Below are positions 12,408 through 23,880 of a stretch of DNA of 64,000 nt, one piece after another; within the stretch, counting starts at the first letter, position 1, and every line of letters begins with the position of its first letter. The translations under genes were made by a program, and so were the position numbers. A model generated the notes under the pieces. That model had not been told where the DNA came from and made no database searches. It saw only the letters and a list, made by a program, of their open reading frames with translations. Source of the DNA: Vigna angularis (Eukaryota; Streptophyta; Magnoliopsida; Fabales; Fabaceae); the NCBI RefSeq assembly GCF_016808095.1, contig NC_068973.1:862501-926500 (forward strand), read 5' to 3'.

Positions 12408-13018
12408 ATGGTAGGAACAACTTTTACATATGATTATTCCTCCGCTGTTGCTCCATCACGCATGTTCAAGGCCTTGATCACTGACTCAAGAACTTTGCTT
12501 CCAAAGCTCTTACCACAGTTCATAAAAGAGGTCAACGTGGTCCAAGGAGATGGGGAAGCTGGAAGCATTGAGCAGGTTAACTTTTCTGAAGGTTAGCAAA
12601 AACACTTTAACAAACTAAAGTGAAAGTAATGGATTACAAAGTAATATTGTACCTATTTGTATGAATATATCTCTGTGTATAGTAGCTGAAAAATTTCTTG
12701 TGTTTTGATTTTTGTGCAGCTGGCCCCTTCAAATATGTGAAACACAGGATTGATGAGGTCGATAAGGAGAAATTAGAGTGCAAATACACTATGATTGAAG
12801 GGGGACCATTGGGGGAAAAGCTTGAGTCCATAGCTTATGAGGTCAAATTTGAGGCCACAAGTGATGGTGGTTGCCTCTGTAAAATGACAAGCAAATACAA
12901 TGTCACAGGGGATTTTGAAGTCAAAGAAGAAGAGATAAAGGAAGGAAGGGAAAGCTCTCTTGGAGTCTGTGAAGTGGTGGAAGCCTACCTGCTTCAGAAT
13001 CCACAAGTCTATGCCTAA
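12408..13018 (+). CDS. PR10: PR-10/Bet v 1 family protein, copy 2
   Basis: 160-aa Bet v 1-fold protein in exons 12408-12591 and 12720-13018. Both exon lengths (184 and 299 bp) and the intron phase match the upstream copy exactly, although the 128-bp intron is shorter and the proteins are clearly diverged. The loop corresponding to the glycine-rich motif reads GDGEAGS (residues 47-53), so two glycines of the copy-1 loop are replaced. Residues near the middle include a CLC motif absent from copy 1. The start is the ATG in context ACCATGG; an upstream TTG extends the frame but is not a plant start. Likely role is ligand binding or stress response in the cytosol, as for the family. Different loop and cavity residues suggest a ligand range distinct from copy 1, which is inference. 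Confidence 0.93.
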
Positions 13019-15471
13019 ATTTTCATCTGTTTATGTTAATGATATTCAATTAATTCAGTTTTTGAATGATTTAGTATTGATAATAGAAGGTTTTCCAAGT
13101 ATTGACTGAATTCCTAAGTAAGTCCTTACTCTTGAAAGGCATACTCAGTGATAATAATTCTACCTAGTACTTGGAAAATCAATGGCAAATGCAATTATCC
13201 ATTAGAAATTTGTATTTTTTTTAGATCACAGAATTCAACCCCTCTCTCATGTTTTGTATTTGTCTTACCAAATGTTTCTGTATTTAGTTTCTGTTCCAGC
13301 CAAATTCTACCAATTTGAACCAAAACCCATGAGCACTAAGTAGTAAGCAATTGGCGAATCTGCACCTTAGAGGCCGCAAACAAACACCATAAGAAAGATG
13401 ATTGAACTTTTTTCTTGCAGAAGGTTGATTAAACCATGGCAAGGAAAAGCGTTTTGGAGTTGTGTGGTTCACAAGGATTTCCAAATCCAAGAACAAAGTA
13501 ACATATTCAACCAATTAGGAAATCCAATGAATAAACTTACAATTTCGGAACTTCAAGAATTTATTTTTGATACGACTCCAAAAAATATTCTATGTGTATA
13601 TAAACTCATATTCATCTCTTGTTTTATCCAATGAACGTACGATTTTGTCTGTAACCTAACACATGTAGCTAGCATTGTTAAATAAATGGTTTAAATAGAC
13701 ATGTTAAAATCAATCTGGTAGTTATAACTAGAGGGTGATTAAACAGTAATTAGACTGGTGATAAATAAAAATTCATTACAATTTATATAAATATAGAATC
13801 TAAATAAAGTAGTTGGAGGAGTAAGAAACTCAAATTACCAAACAGACGAAAAACATTAGCATATAGACAGAAAAGAAGAAAACAAAAAATTGAAATAAAT
13901 TAGAATTTTGGATAGGTCAAGCAAAAACAAGAATGATACCATTTTGCACACATGACTAATGTTATAAAGCTTGTGGACTTTACTACTTTAGGTACAACCT
14001 TCAAATTTTATTACCCTTTACATTCATGATTTGTCCAAGTCCATTACGAGAAAAATGAAATATTTTTCAACCATGGCTAGTGATGAGAAAGTAGAAAACA
14101 AAAGTTGGCATGCTCAATTCCCTTCAAAATTAGGATATAGTTGGACATACATCTCTATAATAATTTATAGGAGAAATAAATAAAAAAAACTAAATTAAAT
14201 TTTTCAAAAGTACAAGCTGATTTGTGGAATGTTTCTCATATAACTTTTCTATTTTTTAAAAAAAGTACTCCAACTAATAATTTTAGTTTGTAAATGTTTA
14301 TGAAGAAATTTGCGGAAACAATTTCTTAAATAACATTATATGACAAACTAATATATAACATCTCATTTTTCTATATAAGTTTTTTAGAAACTTTTTCAAT
14401 AAAATAACTGAAAACGGGGAAAATAAGTTGTCGCAAACACCATTTTACCAAATTTTGGATTCAACAGCGTATACTATATGAAATGGTCAAATATTGTTAT
14501 CATAAAACCTCTTAATCCAAACCAAACCATGAAATAAGTTGTTGAAACATTACTGAAATTCAAAATAATTTAAACTTTAAAATTACATAAATTGGAATAA
14601 TGATATTCCAGGTTAAATAATTTTAAATTATATCCCAAATCATTTGATGTACATAGAGAAAGAGTGCAAGTGTATTAAGTCTTAATTTTTTTTTTACTAA
14701 TATATTTCTATTAAATTAATTATAAAATTATATTTGCAAATAAAATTTAATTAAGTTATTATGAGTAACTATTAATTTTTCCAGTAAATTATTTTATTAG
14801 TAAAAATATTTCATTCTTAATTTTGTATAGATATATGTATTTTTTTTTATGCTAGTTGAGAAAATCTGAAGCCACCCACTTCATTATTCGATGAGATGTG
14901 ACTTCTGTTGATTATCAGATTTGAAAATAATGCTGTCACTGTCATCAAATTTCATTACAAACTAAACTGTCATAAGCACTGAAATGCTCCAATTGAATCG
15001 AGACAGATTAGAGCATGAAAACGTAATCTATCAAGTGGAGAATTGGAAGGTTGCAAAAATCTTGTTATAATAAACATGATTATATATAGATTGCAGGCAT
15101 GCATCAGTATCAAGACTTGGATAACGATGAAAAAAAGTTGAACTTTGTTTAATTGAAGTATCACCAAATCCACTACATGCTTTACATCCAAATCCACTAA
15201 TGCAAAACTATGAAACTTTGAGTCCTCCTGTGGCTGGCACTACCAAAATTTCCTTACACATGAATGAAGAAATGAAGCTGTACAAATAATGTGCTGATAG
15301 GAACATGCAAGAACGCAAATCTAAGAGATGAAAAAATGAATAATCCTCACAACCGTCTTATTGGAAAGAATGTGGTCTGATCTTTGATGGAAAATGGCCA
15401 TTCACTTCTTCATCAACATCAAGCAAAAGGGCACTTAAGAATAAGAATCTTGTTGTATTGAGAAAGAATTA
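13019..15471. other. Intergenic region between PR-10 copy 2 and the GH28 gene
   Basis: The flanking genes are convergent, so this holds two 3' ends. It is AT-rich with many A/T runs. Open frames near 13284-13634 overlap on both strands and match nothing I recognise. No third PR-10 copy was seen. Confidence 0.6.
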
Positions 15472-17824
15472 TCACTGCACTGCAGTTTTTCCACTGATAC
15501 TCACAAGGTAGAAACAGGAGGAAGAAGAATCATATGAGGGGTTTCCAAGTTCAGGACAAGGTTCTGGGAGCACTGAGTCTGAAAATCCAGACACATTTGA
15601 GCATTCCCATGTCATGGGAGAAACAGAATTTGTTGACAAGGTTATGTTGGAAAGGCATATGTTTGTGAAAGGGGATTCCTCTATTCCAGCAAAGTTTCCA
15701 GCAATGCTAATGTTTGTGCCTGTGACATCCCTCAATGTGATGTGATGCAAAAGTGGGAGTGCATTTGGATCAAAATTGTCATCAGGATGAGAACCACAGT
15801 TACCAGTGGCAGCAATTGCTGTGTGGACATTTTCCATTTCTATGTCTGATATAACAATATCTTTCATATAACCACCTCTTCCTCTTGTGGTTCTAAACTC
15901 AATGCCACTGTTTGATTTCATAACATGAGCATGCTCCACTACAACATTTGAAATGCCACCAGACATGTCACTTCCAAATGCAAGAGCAGAGCCAGAAAAT
16001 GCATGAAGATGCACCCTTCTGATGTGCACATTCTCAGTTGGCCTGCCATAGGCAATGCCATACTCATCCCAGCCACTTTTAAGAGAAATTGCATCAAATC
16101 CCATGCCAACAATACAATCTTCTATACACACATATTCAGAAGAATCTGAAAACAGGTATTGCACAAAGGTTACCAAAGTCACCCTAACTAAAGTTTGGTA
16201 AGGTAATCATATTTTAGAAGCAATGTCATTTCCACAACAAGGACCAAAAGCAAAGATAATGATAACATGTTTGTTACAAACCTGGCACTATACCAACAGT
16301 ATAAGGGGATTCTGGAGGAGCAGAGATTGAAACATTTTGAATATGTACATGGCTGCATCAAATTACATACAACTAAATCAACACGACCCTTGAAAAATAA
16401 GTATAATTTCATTTACTGTTTAGAAGAATAACAGAACAGAACATATATAATATACCTGCAATAGACTGGGTGTATGCTATAAGCTGGGGCATTCAAGAAT
16501 GTAAGATTTGAAACCACCACATTATCAGATGCCACAATTTCAACCAGATGAGGACGGCTATGGTTCAAGGAATGGGAGCTATACCACTCCCACCAAACCA
16601 TTCCCATGCCATCAATGGTTCCATTATTACCTGATGAATCACACAAAGACATGAAAATTCAATCGAGAAACAAACCAATGAAATCTTGCAGGAAAGAAAC
16701 AGAATATTGGGAGATGACAAAACCTGTTACAACCACATCATGTAACATGTATCCATTTATCAAGCTCTGATATCTTCCCCCGGGAACTTCAAGGCCTCGG
16801 CCATACGAAGGCAAGGGTTCAACAACATCCCAATGAGATGGATCCTAAACAAGTAATAACAGCATGTAAAAACCGAAACCAGATACAAACGCACCCCTAT
16901 CAGAACATGAGCCATCACTACACGCAAAGGATCAGCAGAAAAAGGCAGGACCAATCAAAAGTTAGTGGAAAGAGAAGCAATACCTGAGATCCAATAATGA
17001 CAGCACCTTTTTCCAAAAAGAGGGTGAGATGGCTGGTAAGATTGAAGCTTCCGGTGAGCCATTTACCGGGAGGAACATAGAGCTGAGCGCCACCCTTATC
17101 GGCAAATGACTTGAGATAAAAGATGGCGTTCTGGAATGCAATGGTGTTGAGTGTTCTACCATCTCCAACCGCACCAAACTCCAAAATGGAGACACTGTGT
17201 GGTCTTGGGTCTAGTGTTGGGTTGGAACCACATTGCCCACCATCTCCGCTAACTCTCACGGCATTGCTCAATGCCACCAGCAAGAGCAATGCCACCTGAA
17301 AGAGTGTACAAAAAGCAAAATGCAACCCATTGATTCTCAGGAGATATCCTACAACTTCAATAATTAATCACACCGAAATCCAAATCCAAATCCAATCACA
17401 ATTCAACTGGCATAGAAACAAATGAATAATCTCATCATTGACCAAACAATTCACTTCACACACACACAGACGCATCAGATGACTAAGAACTTGAAAGAGA
17501 ATTCCAATCTGAAAGAAGAATGCAAGTTTATCAGATCAAATGGAATGAAATTTGATCCAACTGAATCCCCCATCATTGGCATAGATCATCTGCCACATGC
17601 GTGACCAAACAACAGAACAAGACCCAACATTTATCCATCACTCATACTTTGACTTATCTAAAACCAAACCAAAGATTGGAATTTGAGAATGCCCTCTTAC
17701 TTATCAATGACCCCCAGATTTGAAACAAGGTCTAAAGTCAAAAGGAAAAGACCACAAACATAGCAAAAACAAAAACAAAAAAAAACCAGAACAAAATAAA
17801 CCACGAAAACGTACTTACAAACAT
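15472..17824 (-). CDS. GH28 polygalacturonase-like secreted protein
   Basis: 452-aa glycoside hydrolase family 28 protein with an N-terminal hydrophobic signal peptide (about residues 1-19), so probably secreted to the cell wall. Coding exons on the minus strand: 17819-17824, 16984-17295, 16724-16844, 16456-16630, 16282-16352 and 15472-16145. The first coding exon holds only ATG TTT before a GTAAGT donor; joining it to the next exon gives a good signal peptide and the total closes in frame. The right-handed beta-helix family signature is recognisable in LKSGWDEYG (about residues 250-258) and GNCGSHPDDNFDP near the C-terminal third. The usual polygalacturonase catalytic motifs are altered: NTD is YTV (222-224), the DD pair is FD (245-246), and GHG is replaced in a GSDMSGG segment (286-292). 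I recall a plant GH28 subgroup with these changes, so pectin hydrolysis should not be assumed. Three G-boxes lie upstream and a copia element sits 1.5 kb upstream. Confidence 0.88.
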
Positions 17825-18010
17825 CTTCTTGAGTCAAAGCTGGCAACAGGATCAGACTCCAAGGAAGACAAGAAACAAGTAACCAAAAGCAAAAAAAAAA
17901 AAAAAGAGAAAGAAATTGCAGCAGAAGCAGAGAGAAAAGAGAGAGAAAGAAAAAAAGAGGAAGAAGAAGCGGCCACGGGGAACAGAAGCAGCTTTATTCC
18001 AGTTTTGTGA
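17825..18010 (-). promoter_or_regulatory. Pyrimidine-rich leader/core-promoter region of GH28 gene
   Basis: On the minus strand this segment is rich in C and T runs directly upstream of the start codon, resembling the Y-patch or CT-rich leaders of plant genes. The opposite strand has a lysine-rich open frame that is explained by this composition. Role is inferred. Confidence 0.4.
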
Positions 18011-18475
18011 GTATTATTATAAGCATTAATCTTCGCACAGAAAAGGAGAAGATTAATAGTCCTTTCCTACATGTAACATGGTGATGTATATACAGATATT
18101 TACTAACAATTTCATTTTTTTTTCTAATGACAGCCTTTGCTTTCCATGCATATACTAATTAATTATCTTAATTCAAATATAGAAAATAAACATAATAATG
18201 GTGAGAGAAAAAAAAGTGTGGGAAGAGAGAGAATAACAATAAGGAGACAAAAAAGAAATCAAAGCAGAAAAACAGGTAAATTAATTGTAATAATTGGCTA
18301 TTACCCCTGTTAATGAACATGATTATTAACGTCTCTCGCCGACAAAATCGTTCGTAACGGCCCTCATAGATTGTGCCTGCAGTGCAGAAAGAACAGTGTA
18401 TGTGTGTGGGGTGTGTTTTCACATGTCAGAGTTTTACCAGGCAAAGTAAATTGTTTGAAGTGTGTTTTGTTTTGG

Positions 18476-18481
18476 CACGTG
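18476..18481. promoter_or_regulatory. G-box 1 (CACGTG)
   Basis: CACGTG within GGCACGTGTT, about 650 bp upstream of the GH28 start codon. G-boxes bind bZIP and bHLH factors. Functional use is inference. Confidence 0.5.
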
Positions 18482-18638
18482 TTAGCAAATGAGTGAGTGA
18501 GCAGAAGACCGAACACTGAACACCTAAGATACAAAACAACGTTAACATTATTATTCTTGTTTGTTAACATTAAGATTTCTGAGAGGCTGATTAGTGGGAT
18601 AGGGAGTGATAACATTCAAGGGTTTTGTATTTGGGAGT

Positions 18639-18647
18639 GACACGTGG
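18639..18647. promoter_or_regulatory. G-box/ABRE 2 (GACACGTGG)
   Basis: GACACGTGG, an abscisic-acid-response-type G-box core. It is repeated identically 54 bp further upstream of the GH28 gene. ABRE function usually needs two copies or a coupling element, which makes the pair notable. Confidence 0.55.
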
Positions 18648-18692
18648 GATGAAATAGGAGGATGTTGAAAGGGAAAAGTGGCTCCCCTGAAT

Positions 18693-18701
18693 GACACGTG
18701 G
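18693..18701. promoter_or_regulatory. G-box/ABRE 3 (GACACGTGG)
   Basis: Second identical GACACGTGG, 54 bp from the previous one (start to start), about 870 bp upstream of the GH28 start codon. Confidence 0.55.
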
Positions 18702-19308
18702 AGAGAGTAGGATGCAAGGGTGGGTGAGTGAATGAGAATAAGTTTGGAAATGCATGTGGATTGACAGAGCAGAAATGGGGGAGGGTGGGACCCACATCAA
18801 TCATGCCAAAGATGCTAGCCTGGCTTCACTCACTTCACTCCCACACCCTTCACTTAAAATAGGTTTTCTTGAATTTATTAACATGTTTAATTTATTTCAA
18901 GATTAATTGATATGGTATAATATTTTTTTATAACTTTTTAATTTCAACTTTGGAAAGTTAGATTCTGACTTCTCTCATGAGCAAATCATTCTACAAGAAG
19001 TATTGTTTCTTGATACTGTTATTTTCTTAAAAATAAATTAAATATTAGAAACATGTTTTCCCAAATTTAGATTTTTGGAAAATTGGAAATGTTTTCTCAT
19101 GTTAAACATTTTAAAAATAAATTGACGTATGAACATATCCAAATAATATTTTCTATCTGTGTTGTAATTTTAAAAAATAATATCATGTAAATACCACAAC
19201 AATACAACAATAATCACTGAGAATTCATTTCAATCAAAATGAATAAAATGTGCAAAATGGAACAAGTGGAAATATTTTTTTTTTTCATTATAAAATAAAT
19301 GTAGAAAA

Positions 19309-19663
19309 TATTAAAGTAGAAGGGCAGAAAGGTCTATACCCATACTCAGATAACACTTTCTCTTTAATACGTATTAGTGTCACGTGCTTAGAGAGAGAAG
19401 TGAGATGAGTGACGAGAATCAGAGAGACAAAGGCTTGCAACGCTCTGTTAGGGTTCTGACCCCTCTTGCAGATCACCACCACCACACACGGCGGAGCAAC
19501 ACCAGGATGCAGAAAACAAACGGTCAAAAGCTCTCAAATGCACTCAGGTAAACTGTATAATACCTCAAAACTTTATTAGCTTGTAAATGAATGTTACAAA
19601 GACTATTTATACACAACCGCACACACAGTAACAGAATAACTTCTGTTTTGTTTATTTCCAACA
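19309..19663 (-). repeat. 3' LTR of copia element
   Basis: 355 bp, matching 23881-24235 except at five positions. On the coding strand it starts TGTTGG and ends TTTAATA, so the termini are TG...TA rather than TG...CA. It is flanked on the left by the target-site duplication GAAAA. Confidence 0.95.
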
Positions 19664-19671
19664 CTCCTCCT
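19664..19671 (-). other. Polypurine tract of copia element
   Basis: On the minus strand AGGAGGAG immediately precedes the 3' LTR, the normal place and composition for the plus-strand primer of reverse transcription. Confidence 0.8.
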
Positions 19672-19728
19672 AAACAAAACGGTAGAAAATAACATGATTC
19701 TGAATAAAACCAAAATTTTCAACCCATT

Positions 19729-22700
19729 TCACCGATTGATCGGTGAAAGCTTCAATTTTTCCACTCCGATCTGCTTTCTAAGTTTTAGAAAGTGTTCCCC
19801 TTTCAGTGCTTTGGTTAGAATGTCTGCAATCTGGTCTTCAGATCTGCAGAACACCACCTCTAGCTTCTTCTTGCTAACTTGCTCTCTGATGAAATGAAAT
19901 CGTGTCTCGATGTGTTTGCTCCTACCATGTGATGTAGGATGCTTAGTCAGGTCAATGGCTGACTTGTTGTCAACAAGCAGTCGGACCTTCCCTCTCCCTT
20001 CAATCTTTAACTCCTTCATCAGTGAGTCAAGCCAGGCTGCTTGACAAGTGGCTTCACACGCCGCAATGTACTCTGCTTCACATGAAGACAGAGCTACAAC
20101 AGGTTCCTTAGTAGAGCTCCAGGAGATAGGTGCCCCATCAAAGTAGAACACATATCCTGCTGTACTCTTCCTGTCACCCTTGTCCCCACACCAGTCAGAG
20201 TCAGAGTAAGCAATTACTCTTCCCTCTCCTCCTGATCCATACTTAGGCAGAAGAATTCCATATTCAGTGGTACCTTTTAGATACCTTAGGATCCTCTTTA
20301 CAGCATTCAGATGAGACACTCTGGGGTTTTGCATAAATCTGTTGACCAAGCTCACACTGTAGCTAATATCAGGCCTTGTATTGCACAAGTACCTTAGGCT
20401 CCCAACCATTCTTCTATACTCAGTCGGGTCAACAGCTTCTTCCTCAGGATCTTTCTCAAGTTTTATGCCAACCTCTGCTGGAGTAATAGCAGAGTTGCAT
20501 TGCTCCATGTTAAACTTAGTTAACATGTCTATAATGTATCTAGACTGATGCATCATCATACCTGTATCAGTTGTAGTGAATTCAATCCCAAGAAAGTAAC
20601 TCAGTTTACCCAGGTCACTCATCTCAAACTCCTGTAGCATCTGGGCCTTGAACTTGTTAATTCTCTCATCACTGCTGCCTGTAACCAACATATCATCTAC
20701 ATACAGGCACACAATTACCATATCCTTCTTGTCCTTCTTCTCATAACACTGAACATATACTCCATGTTCAGACACACACTTTTCAAAGCCTATGCTTCCC
20801 ATGAATCCATCTATCTTCTGATTCCAAGCCCTTGGAGCTTGCTTAAGCCCATATAAGGCTTTCTTTAACTTGTATACCTTGTCAATGTGCTTCTTGACTT
20901 CAAAACCTTGAGGTTGAACCACATAGACTTCCTCTTCCAGGTCTCCATTTAAGAAGGCAGACTTTACATCTAATTGATGTAAAGCCCAGTTGTTTTGTAC
21001 AGCCACTGAAACTACCAGTCTCACTGTCTCCAATTTGGCCACAGGTGCAAACACCTCTCCATAATCAATTCCAGCTTGCTGTAAAAATCCTTTAGCCACC
21101 AACCTAGCTTTGTATCTAGTCACAACCCCTTGAGGATTTATTTTAGACTTATAGATCCATTTTAGAGCTATAGGTCTCTTGTTAGGAGGTAATTCAGTCA
21201 ATTCCCATGTCTGGTTTTTCACAATTGACCCAATTTCCTCCTGCATGGCCCTGTTCCATCTCTTATCCTTTACTGCCTGTTCAAAATTCACAGGTTCAGC
21301 TTCTGCTATTAAGGCAAAGTGAACAAAGTTGCCTTCTGATGAGACTGTTGCATCATATGCTAGGTCATAGTCTCTCAAATGGGTTGGCAATTGAGTAACC
21401 CGAGAGGACCTCCTAACACTCTCCTCCCTCCTGCATGCTTTTGATTCTGCTGCAGGTTCACTCTCCAACACAATGGTTGGGTTCTCTTTTTCTTTATCCT
21501 CCCACTGCCATTCTCCAACTTCATCAACTTTCACATCCCTGCTGACTGAAGCAGCACCTGTTACAGGATCATACAATTTGTATCCTCCTGTAACATGACA
21601 CCCAATCATCACTAGTGGAATTCCTCTATCATCCAGCTTTTTCCTCAACTGTTCTGGAACATGCTTGTAGCATAGGGACCCAAACACTTTCAAATGCTTC
21701 ACATCTGGCTTCACTCCTGACCAAGCTTCCTCTGGTGTGACATCATTAAGTCTCTTTGTTGGAGACAAATTTAATACATAGGTGGCTGTCAACATAGCCT
21801 CACCCCATAAGAAACTAGGTAGCCCCTTGCTTTTCAGCATGCACCTTACCATGTTTAGAATTGTTCTATTTTTCCTCTCTGTTGCCCCATTGTGTTGAGG
21901 CGTGTAGGGAGGAGTAACCTCATGAACAATCCCTTCTTTTCCACAATAGTCTCTGAAATCAGTGGAGATATACTCTCCTCCTCCATCTGTTCTCAGTGTC
22001 TTCAGTTTGTTCCCACTCTGCCTCTCAACCATATTTTTGAACTGCTGAAAATGTTGCAGTACTTCCCCTTTTCTCTTTAAGAGATAAACCCAACATTTTC
22101 TGGTCCAGTCATCTAAAAATAGTAGAAAATACCTGCTGCCACCAGGTGTCTCTACTTGCATAGGGCCACAAACATCCGAGTACACCACTCCTATTTTCTC
22201 TGCAGATTTCTGGAGTAAAAACCTTTGAAAACTGCCACGGGTCTGTTTGCATTGGACACATTCCCTGTAAACAGTTCTTGGAACATCTACCTTTGATAAG
22301 CCAGTCACCAAATTCTTCTGACTTAGCATTGATAGATCTTTAAAATTCAGATGTCCAAATCTGAGATGCCACAGCCACTCATTTTCCTCTTCTGCTGTAG
22401 TAAAACAGTGATGGTTTACTGCCTCCATCACCAATTTAAACGTTCTGTTCTGGGAAAGTTCAGCCTGTATCACCTCTTTTCCCTCTTGGTTGAAAATGCT
22501 CAGGCCATTGTTTTCCATCTTCATCACATAGCCCTTTTGAAGAAGTTGTCCAAGACTAAGTAAATTAGTCTTTAACCCAGGTACATACAGTACCTCTTCA
22601 ATAACCACTTCTCTACCATCTTCACCCCTCAAAGCTATTCTGCCAGAGCATTCTGCCTCCAAATTGCTGTTATCAGCAAATTTGATCCTTCTATTTTTCA

Positions 22701-23736
22701 CTCTCTGCACTCTCACAAACCAGTCTTTTCTCCCAGTCATGTGAGTTGAGCAGCCAGAGTCAAGATACCACACAGTGCTTTCTGGTTGCTTCTCATCATC
22801 ATAGGCCATCAAAATTACTGCCTCTGAATCTGATTCTTCTTGGACTAGATTAGCCCTTTTAGGTTTATTCTTGGCCCCTTCACCTTTCCAGCACTCCTTT
22901 GCATAGTGACCCAGCTTCTGGCAGTTATAGCACTTCACCTTTTTCTTATCAAATTTCCATTCTCCGTCAGCATTCTTTACTTTCTTCTCTTTTCCAGATT
23001 CAGTGAACTCCTCTCCTTGCTGATCCAGAGAATCTTTTCCTTTCTTTCCTCCTTTTTCGCCTTTCTTGAACCCCTTTTTACCTCTCCATTGTGATCTGGC
23101 CTGCAGGGCCTGCTCCTGACATTGCCTGCGTTCATTGAGACGTAACTCATGAGCCTCCAGTGAATGCAGTAACTCCTCACTGTCAATATCCTCTCTTCTC
23201 CGGGTTTCTTCAATAGCAGTCACCACATAGTCAAATCTGGGAGTAAGGGTTCTCAGAACTTTATCTACTATGTACTCATCAGTTACCTTTTCACCACAAG
23301 CTCTCATTTTATTCACCAACTCCTGGACTTTATCAAAATACTCAGCCACGGTTTCACTTTCCTCCATGATCAGAGTTTCAAATTTCCTCCTTAAAGCTTG
23401 CAGTTTAACCTTTGCATTTCTATCTCCATCACCGTAGGTTTTCATCAGCATTCCCCAAATCTCCTTTGCAGTGGCTGCATTAGAGATCTTGTTGAAAATT
23501 TTCTGACTTACACATTGATACATCAAGAACCTGGCCTTGCTGTCCAGTTTCTCCAGTATCTTGTGTTCTTTCTTCTGTTCTTGGGTTGCCTTTTCACTCA
23601 ACACAGGCACTCCTTCTTCAATGATTTCCAACACATCTTGAAAACCAAACACAGCCCACATCTTGATCCGCCAATCTGCAAAATGCTTGCCATCAAACAC
23701 AGGTAGTGACCCCTGAATCCCTCCAATTCCAGTCAT
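19729..23736 (-). CDS. Copia Gag-Pol polyprotein (intact)
   Basis: Uninterrupted 1335-aa polyprotein in Ty1/copia domain order. Gag with a UBN2-type region covers about residues 1-240. A CCHC zinc knuckle is at about 269-282 (CX2CX4HX4C). The aspartic protease motif DSGCSTHMTG is at about 326-335. The GAG-pre-integrase segment has WLWHLRFGH near 455. The integrase D,D35E triad falls at about D520, D584 and E620. The reverse transcriptase begins near 860 and carries YVDDM near 1030. RNase H, with the SSCEAEYIA segment, lies near 1190-1300. Integrase preceding reverse transcriptase separates copia from Ty3/gypsy. The length is typical for plant copia. All expected active-site residues are present, so activity is possible but expression cannot be judged from sequence. 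Confidence 0.97.
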   Translation of the reverse strand: MTGIGGIQGSLPVFDGKHFADWRIKMWAVFGFQDVLEIIEEGVPVLSEKATQEQKKEHKILEKLDSKARFLMYQCVSQKIFNKISNAATAKEIWGMLMKTYGDGDRNAKVKLQALRRKFETLIMEESETVAEYFDKVQELVNKMRACGEKVTDEYIVDKVLRTLTPRFDYVVTAIEETRRREDIDSEELLHSLEAHELRLNERRQCQEQALQARSQWRGKKGFKKGEKGGKKGKDSLDQQGEEFTESGKEKKVKNADGEWKFDKKKVKCYNCQKLGHYAKECWKGEGAKNKPKRANLVQEESDSEAVILMAYDDEKQPESTVWYLDSGCSTHMTGRKDWFVRVQRVKNRRIKFADNSNLEAECSGRIALRGEDGREVVIEEVLYVPGLKTNLLSLGQLLQKGYVMKMENNGLSIFNQEGKEVIQAELSQNRTFKLVMEAVNHHCFTTAEEENEWLWHLRFGHLNFKDLSMLSQKNLVTGLSKVDVPRTVYRECVQCKQTRGSFQRFLLQKSAEKIGVVYSDVCGPMQVETPGGSRYFLLFLDDWTRKCWVYLLKRKGEVLQHFQQFKNMVERQSGNKLKTLRTDGGGEYISTDFRDYCGKEGIVHEVTPPYTPQHNGATERKNRTILNMVRCMLKSKGLPSFLWGEAMLTATYVLNLSPTKRLNDVTPEEAWSGVKPDVKHLKVFGSLCYKHVPEQLRKKLDDRGIPLVMIGCHVTGGYKLYDPVTGAASVSRDVKVDEVGEWQWEDKEKENPTIVLESEPAAESKACRREESVRRSSRVTQLPTHLRDYDLAYDATVSSEGNFVHFALIAEAEPVNFEQAVKDKRWNRAMQEEIGSIVKNQTWELTELPPNKRPIALKWIYKSKINPQGVVTRYKARLVAKGFLQQAGIDYGEVFAPVAKLETVRLVVSVAVQNNWALHQLDVKSAFLNGDLEEEVYVVQPQGFEVKKHIDKVYKLKKALYGLKQAPRAWNQKIDGFMGSIGFEKCVSEHGVYVQCYEKKDKKDMVIVCLYVDDMLVTGSSDERINKFKAQMLQEFEMSDLGKLSYFLGIEFTTTDTGMMMHQSRYIIDMLTKFNMEQCNSAITPAEVGIKLEKDPEEEAVDPTEYRRMVGSLRYLCNTRPDISYSVSLVNRFMQNPRVSHLNAVKRILRYLKGTTEYGILLPKYGSGGEGRVIAYSDSDWCGDKGDRKSTAGYVFYFDGAPISWSSTKEPVVALSSCEAEYIAACEATCQAAWLDSLMKELKIEGRGKVRLLVDNKSAIDLTKHPTSHGRSKHIETRFHFIREQVSKKKLEVVFCRSEDQIADILTKALKGEHFLKLRKQIGVEKLKLSPINR

Positions 23737-23868
23737 CCTTTCTTGCTACAGTCTTTCTGAATCTTTGATCTTAACCCAGTCAAAGAACCCTCCTTTTCAG
23801 CAGTTCTGGATACACACACCTCCAGAATACAATGCTCACTTTCCACACACCTCAGGACAACAACCTAT

Positions 23869-23880
23869 GCTCTGATACCA
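23869..23880 (-). other. Primer-binding site (initiator Met tRNA)
   Basis: TGGTATCAGAGC on the minus strand directly follows the 5' LTR. It is the standard plant copia site complementary to the 3' end of initiator methionine tRNA. Confidence 0.95.

Noticed and set aside
13398..13634. Possible remnant of a third PR-10 gene or another gene
   Set aside because: Translation shows no Bet v 1 features, and no matching splice site was found.
17720..18010. Plus-strand lysine-rich 96-codon frame
   Set aside because: It is the complement of the pyrimidine-rich leader of the GH28 gene and consists of K/E runs without family features.
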